NCBI RefSeq assembly: GCF_017310015.1
Contig: NZ_CP022297.1
Location: 3,968,001 to 4,032,000 of the forward strand
Source: Marinobacterium iners
Lineage (GTDB): Bacteria > Pseudomonadota > Gammaproteobacteria > Pseudomonadales > Balneatricaceae
Length of the DNA stretch: 64,000 bases
Reading direction: 5' to 3'
The notes beneath the pieces were generated by a model that was not told the origin of the DNA, did no database searches, and worked only from the letters and a program-made list of their open reading frames with translations. The position numbers and the translations under genes were made by a program. Shown piece after piece: positions 8,487 to 20,535 of this stretch (positions are counted from its first letter, which is position 1; every line of letters begins with the position of its first letter).

Positions 8487-8569
8487 GGATGGTCAGCCTG
8501 TTGAGCTCAAGATGGGTTCACCGGACGGATACCTTTTGCCTGCCGTCTGCGCGTGTTTAGCCCCAATGC

Positions 8570-8600
8570 AAAAACCCCGGCCTCAACGAGACCGGGGTTT
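8570..8600 (-). terminator. rrn operon intrinsic terminator
   Basis: Minus-strand hairpin with 9-bp arms (AAACCCCGG at 8572-8580 and its complement at 8592-8600) and a five-T run toward 8570, just after the 5S gene. Confidence 0.9.
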
Positions 8601-8611
8601 CTGGTATTAAG

Positions 8612-8729
8612 TGCCTGGCGATGACCTACTCTCACATGGGGAAGCCCCACACTACCATCGGCGATGACGCGTTTCACTGCTGAGTTCGGTATGGGATCAG
8701 GTGGTTCCACGTCTCTATGGTCGCCAGGC
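8612..8729 (-). rRNA. rrf: 5S ribosomal RNA
   Basis: About 118 bases. The minus-strand RNA begins GCCTGGCGACC and ends with the complementary GCCAGGCA, the closing helix I of 5S. The internal segment matching CGAACTCAG-type loops (GAACTCAGCAGTGAAACGC) is conserved. It follows 23S by about 170 bases and is followed by the operon terminator. Ends are estimated to within a few bases. Confidence 0.95.
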
Positions 8730-8896
8730 GAAACTGGTACAAACCGGATCTGATTGAGCCTCGTGCCTGTATGTCACGTTGCTCTGATTGTCTGTGTTGT
8801 TGCTACAAGCGTTCAATCGGTGCTCTTGCGAGCCGATAATCGTGTTTTGACTGTTTCCAGTCGAACCATTCATTTCAAACGCCTTGGGCGTTATAT

Positions 8897-11781
<2,885 letters not shown>

Positions 11782-12010
11782 ATATAACCCGAAGGCGTCT
11801 GTTCAAATGAATGGTTCGTAACGATTATCGCCGATTGGCGCTTGTATCAAACAATACAAGACAATCTTTCAGATCCAATTTGTTAAAGAGCGTTTAAAGC
11901 CGAAGCTTTAAAGGATGTACTTCAAACAAGCACAGTCTTTAAAGCTCAATCAGCTTTAACAGTTCGATCAGGTAATATGTGTGAACGCTTGCCAGAATTT
12001 CGCAATCGTT
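11782..12010 (-). other. 16S-23S internal transcribed spacer without tRNA genes
   Basis: The 229-base spacer contains no tRNA-Ile or tRNA-Ala sequence, unlike many gammaproteobacterial rrn operons. It holds a boxA-like antitermination element (11881-11891), one arm of the 16S processing stem (11966-11991) and one arm of the 23S stem (up to about 11818). Confidence 0.85.
11881..11891 (-). promoter_or_regulatory. boxA antitermination site in the spacer
   Basis: The minus strand reads GCTCTTTAACA, matching the rrn boxA element bound by the Nus factors. The same sequence is in the leader at 13704-13714. Confidence 0.8.
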
Positions 12011-13553
<1,543 letters not shown>

Positions 13554-13673
13554 AAAATCTTGTGAATTCAAAGCTGCAAGCAGCTTTTCATTCGGCTCAA
13601 GGTATTACACAACGCTAAATGAATATTCAGTTAGGTTGCTTGCCTTGATTAAGCTTTGTGTGCTCAATCCTGA

Positions 13674-13699
13674 CAAGCGCCCACACATATTACCTGATC
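13674..13699 (-). other. 16S processing stem, leader arm
   Basis: The 26 bases 13674-13699 are complementary to spacer bases 11966-11991 at 24 of 26 positions, forming the expected RNase III stalk around 16S. Confidence 0.85.
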
Positions 13700-13703
13700 A
13701 ATT

Positions 13704-13714
13704 TGTTAAAGAGC
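13704..13714 (-). promoter_or_regulatory. boxA antitermination site in the rrn leader
   Basis: Minus-strand GCTCTTTAACA, identical to the spacer copy. It lies between promoter P2 and 16S, as expected for rrn antitermination. Confidence 0.85.
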
Positions 13715-13768
13715 GGGCTTGGCCAACCGCACCGTTCGGTGCAACCTGTTGTCTCAAGCGAGGCGCAT

Positions 13769-13796
13769 ATTCTACCGCAACCCGTTTCAGTGTCAA
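13769..13796 (-). promoter_or_regulatory. rrn promoter P2
   Basis: Minus-strand TTGACA (13791-13796), a 16-base spacer and TAGAAT (13769-13774), with a GC-containing discriminator downstream and an A-rich tract just upstream that could serve as an UP element. Confidence 0.88.
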
Positions 13797-13867
13797 CCGT
13801 TTTTTTCGTTTGTTTTCACTGCTTTGGCGGAGAAAACAACGCGCGGTCAGCGCTGATGAGGTGGCGT

Positions 13868-13895
13868 ATTCTACAGCGATTCGGATCGCTGTCAA
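13868..13895 (-). promoter_or_regulatory. rrn promoter P1
   Basis: Minus-strand TTGACA (13890-13895), a 16-base spacer and TAGAAT (13868-13873), with a GC-rich discriminator. It lies 10 bases beyond the usp stop; the A-rich end of usp may double as an UP element. Confidence 0.88.
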
Positions 13896-13905
13896 CGCCT
13901 CGATA

Positions 13906-14352
13906 TCACTTTTTTTGCTTTGCTAATCGCAGCACCATTACCGAGCAGTGCGCACGCTCAACCACCCGCGAGGTAACCGAGCCGATCAGTATGTTTTCCA
14001 TACGCGAATAGTTGTGACTGGGCATAACGATGAGGTCGACGTCCAGCTTATTTGCCTGCTTGATTATCTGCTTGGCCGCATTGCCTTCACAGATATGTTC
14101 ATGGCAATGAGCCAACTCCGGAACGGTTTCCTTGATCAATTGCGCAAGCTCACATTCAAGCTCCTTCAACGCCTTCTCAACTGTATCTTCCGGAAAGTAG
14201 GCGGCGACCATTGGCATATTGAGCCCGGGCATTACCGACATCACATGCAGCTCGGCCTCAGGCCCTGCCAAATAGCGTGCTGCCTCACGCAACGCTTCCT
14301 GCGCTGTATTTCGGTCCTGCATATCAATCGGCAGCAGTATTTTATTAAACAT
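13906..14352 (-). CDS. Universal stress protein (UspA family)
   Basis: A 148-residue single Usp domain: MFNKILLPIDMQDRNTAQEAL at the start, VDLIVMPSHNY in the middle, and the nucleotide-binding end IGSVTSRVVERAHCSVMVLRLAK. The start is the second ATG of ATGATG, where AGGAGG lies four bases upstream; the ATG overlaps the stop of the TRAP permease gene, so the two are translationally coupled. Usp genes beside TRAP transporters are recurrent (TeaD regulates TeaABC in Halomonas), so a role in controlling the transporter is a reasonable inference. No terminator separates it from the rrn promoters. Confidence 0.9.
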   Translation of the reverse strand: MFNKILLPIDMQDRNTAQEALREAARYLAGPEAELHVMSVMPGLNMPMVAAYFPEDTVEKALKELECELAQLIKETVPELAHCHEHICEGNAAKQIIKQANKLDVDLIVMPSHNYSRMENILIGSVTSRVVERAHCSVMVLRLAKQKK

Positions 14353-16949
14353 CATGCCTCCTGTGTCTCTGGTGCAGATGCCCGTCTCCGACGTATCTGC
14401 AACCATGCCAATGCAGCCAGCAGCAAGAGAGCTGGTAAATACATCCATTGTTTATCCGGTCGATCTGCCTCAACCTGAATGGACAGAATTTCCCAGTCAA
14501 AGTCGAAGCCTGCGTCCTGCGCTGCGCTGCCAAATGCAACCAGATCAACAATCACGCTGTCATCATTTATATTGAGCACCAGGCCAGCATTCTCAAGCCG
14601 CTCGGCTCCACTACTGCCCTCTTCTAACGGCAGACGAATCAGTCGAGTAACTTCATCGCCATCTATTGTCATTCCCCTCGCTTGAATCATCAGGTGGCCA
14701 TTGGCAGGAACCTGTTCTGCCAGCCATTCAATCTTCTGAGCCGGTTCGTTGATTACAGGTGGATAAACTTCATCCCACCAGAAGCCAGGACGGAACAGTG
14801 TAAATGCGATCAGTAACAGCAACAGGGTTTCATACCAACGGCTTTTCACCAGCCAGTAGCCTTGAGTCGCAGCTGCAAAAATCAGCATGGCAATCACCGC
14901 AGTCGCAATGGTGACCAGCAGATGCGGAATGCTCTCTATACCCATCAGCAACAACTCAGTGTTGAAAATAAACATAAAGGGCAAAACCGCTGTGCGGATG
15001 TCATAGGTGAAACCCTGAACACCGGTTCTGATTGGGTCCGAGCGTGCTATCGCTGCAGCAGCAAACGCAGCAAGCCCTACGGGCGGTGTGTCATCGGCCA
15101 ATATTCCGAAATAGAACACAAACAGGTGTACGGCGATCAGTGGCACAATCAGCCCCTGCTGAGCCCCCAGGGTCACGATGACCGGAGCCATCAATGTGGA
15201 TACGACAATATAGTTTGCTGTTGTTGGCAGCCCCATACCCAACAGCAAGCTAATGACAGCGGTGAACAGCAGCATCAGCATGATATTGCCCGCCGAAATG
15301 AACTCAACGAACTCGGTCATAACCAAACCGATTCCGGTCAACGTAACAGTTCCCACGACAATACCCGCCGCTGCAGTTGCCACGCCGATGCCTATCATGT
15401 TTCGAGAGCCTGTCACCAGCCCATCAAGCAGATCGCAGAAGCCTTCCTTTACCCCCTGTCCAAACGCACCCTGGGCCCGGAACATGGCTTTTATCGGCTT
15501 GTGTGTAAGCACAATCACTACCATGAACACAGTTGCCCAGAACGCGGACAGCCCCGGAGAAAAGCGCTCCACTGTCAGGCACCACACGAGTACAAAAACC
15601 GGCAGCAGAAAATAAAGACCCGACTTGACGGTCGGTGCTGTTTCAGGGAGTTCGACTATATCTGAGTCAGGATCATCCAGTTTCAGATCTGGGTAAGCTG
15701 CGGAGTGGCGAACCAGCCAGAGATAAGCCACAAATACGATTGCGGCCATAATCCAGTAACTGGCACTGCCTATGTAACTCTTGGTCCAACCAAAACCATA
15801 ATAGAGTCCAAGTGAGACAACACATACGCCCACTACAATACCAACCCAGGTCGCCAGCCTCTGAGCAAGGGTACCGCCATCATTACGCTTCGGCAGACCT
15901 TGCATGCCCGCCTTCAACGCCTCCAGGTGCACGATATAAATCAGTGCAATATAGGAGATCAACGCCGGCAGAATGGCATGCTGAATTACTTCAATATAGG
16001 AAATGCCCACATACTCAACCATAAGGAAGGCTGCTGCCCCCATGATCGGCGGCGTAAGCTGACCGTTAGTAGATGCTGCAACCTCAACAGCCCCGGCCTT
16101 GTAAGCGGGAAACCCCACGCGCTTCATCAATGGAATGGTAAAGGTACCCGTAGTTACAACATTGGCGATGGAAGAACCGGATATAAGGCCTGATAACCCT
16201 GAAGACACCACCGCAGCCTTTGCCGGCCCTCCGCGCATGTGCCCCAACAGAGAAAACGAGACCTTGGTGAAGTAGTTGCCGGCGCCTGCCTTTTCAAGCA
16301 AAGCGCCAAACAGCACGAACAGAAACACAAAGCTGGTGGATACGCCCAATGCAACCCCGAACACCCCTTCAGTAGTCAACCACTGGTGCGACATCGCCTT
16401 GTTAAGGCTTGCACCCTTATGGGCAATCACATCCGGCATGTAAGGCCCTGCGAATGTATACGTCAAAAATACTGCCGCAACGACCATCAACGGTGGCCCG
16501 AGAGCGCGTCGAGTTGCCTCAAGCAACAGCAGCATCCCCATAACAGCTACCACCACATCCGCGGTGATCGGTGCACCCGAGCGTCCGGCCAGTTCCGCTT
16601 CAAAAATGACCAGATAGGCAGCAGAGAAAGCACCCAGGAGTCCAAATATCCAGTCCTGGATCGGGATGTGGAAACGTGGTGAACGTTTCAGCGCCGGGTA
16701 AGCGGTATAAGATAAAAATATGGCAAATGCCAGATGGATGGCACGAGCCTTGGAATCATTGATGGCCCCGAAGTCCAGCATAAAAGGAAGTGGCGAGGCA
16801 TACCAAAGCTGAAACAGAGCCCAGGCCAGTGCAACCCCCCAGAGAAGGCGCCCAGGCAGGCCCTTGGGAGAGCGAGCACCGCTGTCGGACTGTGCGACCA
16901 GTGCCTGAATATCGTCATTGGAGGTTTGCTGCTTGTCTTCCTGAGTCAC
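14352..16949 (-). CDS. TRAP transporter fused permease (TAXI type, DctQM fusion with DUF3394)
   Basis: An 865-residue polytopic protein. It has an N-terminal small-permease-like part (four membrane segments within about 30-190), a large DctM-like part (about 190-710, with GGPAKAAVVSSGLSGLISGSSIANVVTTGTFTIPLMKRVGF and GLPTTANYIVVSTLMAPV), then a C-terminal DUF3394-like region and a last membrane helix with a basic tail. It works with the TAXI-type binding protein encoded just upstream for Na+- or proton-driven uptake of an unknown, probably carboxylate, solute. The start is a GTG at 16949 with a weak AAGG site. Confidence 0.93.
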   Translation of the reverse strand: MTQEDKQQTSNDDIQALVAQSDSGARSPKGLPGRLLWGVALAWALFQLWYASPLPFMLDFGAINDSKARAIHLAFAIFLSYTAYPALKRSPRFHIPIQDWIFGLLGAFSAAYLVIFEAELAGRSGAPITADVVVAVMGMLLLLEATRRALGPPLMVVAAVFLTYTFAGPYMPDVIAHKGASLNKAMSHQWLTTEGVFGVALGVSTSFVFLFVLFGALLEKAGAGNYFTKVSFSLLGHMRGGPAKAAVVSSGLSGLISGSSIANVVTTGTFTIPLMKRVGFPAYKAGAVEVAASTNGQLTPPIMGAAAFLMVEYVGISYIEVIQHAILPALISYIALIYIVHLEALKAGMQGLPKRNDGGTLAQRLATWVGIVVGVCVVSLGLYYGFGWTKSYIGSASYWIMAAIVFVAYLWLVRHSAAYPDLKLDDPDSDIVELPETAPTVKSGLYFLLPVFVLVWCLTVERFSPGLSAFWATVFMVVIVLTHKPIKAMFRAQGAFGQGVKEGFCDLLDGLVTGSRNMIGIGVATAAAGIVVGTVTLTGIGLVMTEFVEFISAGNIMLMLLFTAVISLLLGMGLPTTANYIVVSTLMAPVIVTLGAQQGLIVPLIAVHLFVFYFGILADDTPPVGLAAFAAAAIARSDPIRTGVQGFTYDIRTAVLPFMFIFNTELLLMGIESIPHLLVTIATAVIAMLIFAAATQGYWLVKSRWYETLLLLLIAFTLFRPGFWWDEVYPPVINEPAQKIEWLAEQVPANGHLMIQARGMTIDGDEVTRLIRLPLEEGSSGAERLENAGLVLNINDDSVIVDLVAFGSAAQDAGFDFDWEILSIQVEADRPDKQWMYLPALLLLAALAWLQIRRRRASAPETQEA

Positions 16950-16986
16950 GATCTACACCCTTGTTTCAGACAGAAAGGAGGGGGTG

Positions 16987-17010
16987 AGCAGGGGGAGTCG
17001 CCCCCCTGCT
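16987..17010 (-). promoter_or_regulatory. Hairpin between the TRAP binding protein and permease genes
   Basis: 9-bp stem (16987-16995 with 17002-17010), very GC-rich, without a T-tract. Such intercistronic hairpins often stabilise the upstream message so that the binding protein is made in excess. Confidence 0.55.
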
Positions 17011-17018
17011 GCCGGTGC

Positions 17019-17999
17019 TTAAAGCAGGCCGGCTTCCTTGTAGTACTTCTCTGCACCCGGGTGCAGGGGTGCCGTCAAGGCATCTCGTACCATCTCTTCC
17101 TTGCTCAGGTTTTCAAAAGCAGGATGCAATTTGCGGAAGGTGTCGAAGTTCTCGAAAACCGCCTTGACCACATTATAAACCACATCATCAGGCACACTGG
17201 CAGAGCTTACAATCGTGGCACCCACACCGAAGGTTACAACATCATCAGGATTGCCCTGATACATGCCACCCGGGATCACAGCCTTGCGGTAGTAGCTGTT
17301 CTCATTCACCAACATGTCGATGGCCGCGTCATTCACTTCTACCAGATTGCTTTCGCAGGAGGTGGTTGCCTCCTTGATTGCGCCGCTTGGGTGGCCAACA
17401 ACGTAAACCATTGCATCAATTTTGTTGTCACACAGTGCACTGGCCTGCTCTGAAGCCTTCAGCTCAGATGCCAACGCAAAATCGCTGTTGGTCCAGCCCT
17501 TCGCCTTCATGATGACTTCGATGGTACCGCGCTGACCTGAACCCGGGTTGCCGATATTGACCCGCTTGCCCTTGAGGTCATTGAAGTTCTTGATACCAGC
17601 GTCGGCTCGCGCAACCACAGTGAACGGCTCGGGGTGAAGTGAAAAAACGGAGCGCAGATCCTTGTTTGCCCCCTGTTCGGCAAAGGCATCGGTGCCATTG
17701 TAGGCATGGAATTGCCAGTCGGACTGAGCTACACCCATGTCCAGCTCCCCGGCACGGATTGTATTCAGGTTATAAATGGAGCCACCCGTACTTTCGACCG
17801 AGCAGCGGATGCCATGCTCAGAACGGTCCTTGTTAACCAGACGGCAGATGGCACCACCTGTGGGATAGTAAACTCCCGTCACCCCGCCGGTACCGATGGT
17901 AATAAAGCTTTCCGCACTCGCCGTTGTTGGTGCGGTCAGCCCTGCAGCCATTACACCTGCCGCCATCGCGGCTGAGATCAGTGTTTTTTTCAACGCCAT
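17019..17999 (-). CDS. TAXI family TRAP transporter solute-binding protein
   Basis: A 326-residue periplasmic protein with a signal peptide (MALKKTLISAAMAAGVMAAGLTAPTTASA) followed by the TAXI family start FITIGTGGVTGVYYPTGGAICRLVN, and later IRAGELDMGVAQSDW and NIGNPGSGQRGTIEVIMKAKGW. It captures a solute for the fused permease encoded 69 bases downstream. The ATG at 17999 is preferred over a TTG two codons upstream, because AGGAGAG sits about six bases before the ATG. Ligand unknown; glutamate- or carboxylate-like ligands are common in the family. Confidence 0.93.
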   Translation of the reverse strand: MALKKTLISAAMAAGVMAAGLTAPTTASAESFITIGTGGVTGVYYPTGGAICRLVNKDRSEHGIRCSVESTGGSIYNLNTIRAGELDMGVAQSDWQFHAYNGTDAFAEQGANKDLRSVFSLHPEPFTVVARADAGIKNFNDLKGKRVNIGNPGSGQRGTIEVIMKAKGWTNSDFALASELKASEQASALCDNKIDAMVYVVGHPSGAIKEATTSCESNLVEVNDAAIDMLVNENSYYRKAVIPGGMYQGNPDDVVTFGVGATIVSSASVPDDVVYNVVKAVFENFDTFRKLHPAFENLSKEEMVRDALTAPLHPGAEKYYKEAGLL

Positions 18000-18212
18000 G
18001 TTCAACTCTCCTGTTTGATCGGAAATCTGCGGTCACGCACCCGTGCCGGGTCGGACTCAGAGCTTTCAGTATTGGCCAGCATTGCGCCGGCATCAACCTG
18101 CAACAGAATTTTTTTACTGCAAAAACCGTAACATGGATCGTTTCCACTTCTATCACGATAACGCAATAATTCAGTTATAGTGTCAGCATGCCCACTCACC
18201 AGGGAGTCGTTT

Positions 18213-19217
18213 ATGTACAGTCTGCCTGATCTTGAACCCATCCGTGATTTCGACGCCATAGCGGTTCTGACCAGCGGTGGAGATTCGCCCGGCATGAACC
18301 CGGCCGTTCGAGGCGTCGTGCGAGCGGCCCTGAACAGCGGCGTGCAGGTATACGGTATTCAAAAAGGATACAGTGGCCTGGTAGCCGGAGACCTGCGCGT
18401 GATGACATCGTCCTCTGTCCGTAACATCGTACAGCGCGGTGGCACCATTTTGAAAAGTGACCGCTGTGAGGCGTTCAAGGACCCAGAGATACGGCAGCAG
18501 GCCGCAGCCAACCTGAAAAATGCCGGAATAGGTGCGCTGATCGTAATTGGTGGGGATGGCTCGCTGACGGGGGCTCATCTACTGGCTGAAGAGAGTGACA
18601 TTGCCGTTATCGGACTTCCTGGCACCATCGACAACGATATCTTCGGTACGGAAGACACCATTGGCTTTGATACCGCCGTCAATACCGCCCTGGATGCCAT
18701 TGATAAGATCCGTGATACCGCCTCGTCGCATGAGCGTTACTTTCTGGTAGAGGTCATGGGCCGAAACTCCGGCTTCCTGGCCACTCATGTAGGTATTGCC
18801 GCCGGTGCCGAGATGGTGATTGTGCCGGAGTACCAGGTAAATATCGAAGAACTGGGGCGCCAGCTATGTGAAAATCGCCGAACAGGCAAGGGTTCCAGCG
18901 GCATTATTGTTGTAGCAGAGGGACGTGAGCCCGGCCTTACCTACAGGCTGGCTCAGCAGCTGCAGCAGCAGGGCGAAGACCCAAGGGTCTGCATTCTCGG
19001 CCATATTCAGCGCGGAGGGCATCCGAGTGGGCATGATCGGGTACTGGCCTCTGGACTGGGTGCCATGGCCGTAAGCTATCTGCTGGCGGGTTATAACGAC
19101 ATTATGGTAGGCGTGTCCGAAGGTGCCATACTGGATATTCCTCTCGATAGCGTAATCCGTTATCGCAAGGGACTTGACCCGCAACTGTTCGAACTGGCGC
19201 TGCTGCTGCACAAATAG
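18213..19217 (+). CDS. pfkA: ATP-dependent 6-phosphofructokinase
   Basis: A 334-residue PfkA-type enzyme phosphorylating fructose 6-phosphate in the committed glycolytic step. TSGGDSPGMNPAVRGVVRAAL is the nucleotide loop, IGGDGSLTGA carries the Gly typical of ATP-using (not pyrophosphate-using) enzymes, PGTIDNDIFGTEDTIGFDTA carries the catalytic Asp, and VEVMGRNSGFLA binds substrate. The ATG at 18213 has GGGAG seven bases upstream; a longer frame from 18180 lacks a site. It is divergent from the TRAP operon and followed 11 bases later by the DUF502 gene. Confidence 0.93.
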   Translation: MYSLPDLEPIRDFDAIAVLTSGGDSPGMNPAVRGVVRAALNSGVQVYGIQKGYSGLVAGDLRVMTSSSVRNIVQRGGTILKSDRCEAFKDPEIRQQAAANLKNAGIGALIVIGGDGSLTGAHLLAEESDIAVIGLPGTIDNDIFGTEDTIGFDTAVNTALDAIDKIRDTASSHERYFLVEVMGRNSGFLATHVGIAAGAEMVIVPEYQVNIEELGRQLCENRRTGKGSSGIIVVAEGREPGLTYRLAQQLQQQGEDPRVCILGHIQRGGHPSGHDRVLASGLGAMAVSYLLAGYNDIMVGVSEGAILDIPLDSVIRYRKGLDPQLFELALLLHK

Positions 19218-19228
19218 AAGGGATATCC

Positions 19229-19834
19229 ATGAACACTCTGATTCGGCTGTTTTTCAAGGGATTGCTGGTACTGCTGCCGGCCGTTATCACCTTTTATCTG
19301 GTATATGCCATTTTCATGGCCCTGAACAACACCCTGTTCTCGGCGCTTGGCCGACTGTTTCATCAGTTGCTGCCCCAGCTCGAGCCTGGCTGGCCCACCA
19401 CTCTTCTGGCTATCGCCTCGACACTGACACTGATCACGGTAGTGGGCATACTGGCCAATAACTACCTTGGCCGTTATCTGGTCAGGCGATTTGAGCAACT
19501 GATGAAGCGGATACCGCTGGTGAAGCTGCTCTATAACGCTGTAGGAGATCTGTTCAACGCACTGTTGGGTGAGGACAAGCGCTTCAACAAGCCAGTACTG
19601 GTTTGCTTGAGCGAAGAAGCAGGTGTGCGTGTTGCCGGATTCATCACAGCTGAGGATTTATCACACTGGGGGTTGAATGAAGAGGTAGCTGTTTACCTGC
19701 CACAATCATACAACTTTGCCGGAAACCTGATTATCGTCCCTGCCAACCGGGTTACAGCTCTGGACCAGCCGGCCGGGGACGTTACCACCTTTATCGTCAG
19801 TGGTGGTGTTTCCTCAAAGAGTCGGGAACATTAG
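19229..19834 (+). CDS. DUF502 family membrane protein
   Basis: A 201-residue protein with two N-terminal membrane helices (about residues 8-33 and 58-84) and a soluble C-terminal half. GRYLVRRFEQLMKRIPLVKLLYNAVGDLFNALLGEDKRFNKPVLV and YLPQSYNFAGNLIIVPANRV are family signatures. Function is unknown; members are linked to membranes and sometimes to efflux regulation. It is 11 bases after pfkA with AAGGGATA as ribosome site, so probably cotranscribed. The stop overlaps the end of the opposing MBL gene by four bases. Confidence 0.88.
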   Translation: MNTLIRLFFKGLLVLLPAVITFYLVYAIFMALNNTLFSALGRLFHQLLPQLEPGWPTTLLAIASTLTLITVVGILANNYLGRYLVRRFEQLMKRIPLVKLLYNAVGDLFNALLGEDKRFNKPVLVCLSEEAGVRVAGFITAEDLSHWGLNEEVAVYLPQSYNFAGNLIIVPANRVTALDQPAGDVTTFIVSGGVSSKSREH

Positions 19835-20472
19835 CCAAACCGACTGGCAATGAACGGATTGGTCAGCCGCTCCTGACCGAAGGTCGACATGGGACCGTGC
19901 CCGGGTATGAAACGTATTTCATCGCCCAATGGCAAAAGCTTTTCCTTGATCGAGCGGATAAGGGTGGCATGATCCCCCCGCGGGAAGTCCGTGCGACCAA
20001 TGGAGCCCTGAAACAGAACATCACCCACCAGTGCCAGTGACGAGTCTGCGTGGTAAAACACGACGTGACCAGGCGTATGTCCCGGGCAGTGTATCACCTG
20101 TAGTTGAACCTCACCGAAGTTGACACGATCACCCTCTTCCAGCCAACGGTCCGGCGTGAACACATCCACATTCGGAAAACCGAACATCTGACTCTGCTTG
20201 GGCAATCCCTCAATCCAGAATTCATCCTCGTGACCCGGCCCTTCAATGGTCAGACCCAACTCATGAGACAGCGCAGCGGTTCCACCAGCATGGTCTATAT
20301 GAGCGTGAGTCAGCAGAATCTTTTCCAGCGTTACCCCTTCTTCGGCAATGGCAGCCTTGATAAGGGGCAGGTCTCCGCCGGGGTCGACCACGGCTGCCTT
20401 GCCGGTCTGCTCACACCAGAGCAGAGTACAGTTCTGCTGGAACGGGGTTACCGGGATGATGCGATATTTCAT
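19831..20472 (-). CDS. MBL-fold metallo-hydrolase (glyoxalase II-like)
   Basis: A 213-residue metallo-beta-lactamase-fold protein. The metal motif HAHIDHAGG (HxHxDH), then CPGHTPGHVVFYHAD, GDVLFQGSIGRTDFPRGDHATLIRSI and PGHGPMSTFGQER are all present, the pattern of the YcbL/glyoxalase II-like group that hydrolyses thioesters. The start at 20472 is chosen for its GGAG four bases upstream; the longer frame to 20496 is unneeded. Single-gene unit convergent with the DUF502 gene. The true substrate cannot be read from sequence. Confidence 0.9.
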   Translation of the reverse strand: MKYRIIPVTPFQQNCTLLWCEQTGKAAVVDPGGDLPLIKAAIAEEGVTLEKILLTHAHIDHAGGTAALSHELGLTIEGPGHEDEFWIEGLPKQSQMFGFPNVDVFTPDRWLEEGDRVNFGEVQLQVIHCPGHTPGHVVFYHADSSLALVGDVLFQGSIGRTDFPRGDHATLIRSIKEKLLPLGDEIRFIPGHGPMSTFGQERLTNPFIASRFG

Positions 20473-20535
20473 AATTCTCCGCGCATGTTCAGACATTTCG
20501 CCCCAGTATATCCCCCTGTTGCCAACAGGCCCAGA

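Larger units (their letters stand above)
6086..8532 (-). mobile_element. Complete IS66-family insertion sequence (tnpA-tnpB-tnpC), 2447 bp
   Basis: The 15-bp terminal repeat GTATCCGTCCGGTGA at 6086-6100 recurs as its exact complement at 8518-8532. Both ends are flanked by the same 8 bp, CTTTTGCC (6078-6085 and 8533-8540), the duplication length known for IS66. It carries the three canonical genes on the minus strand. The intact duplication suggests a fairly recent insertion, between the HDOD terminator and the rrn terminator. Confidence 0.97.
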
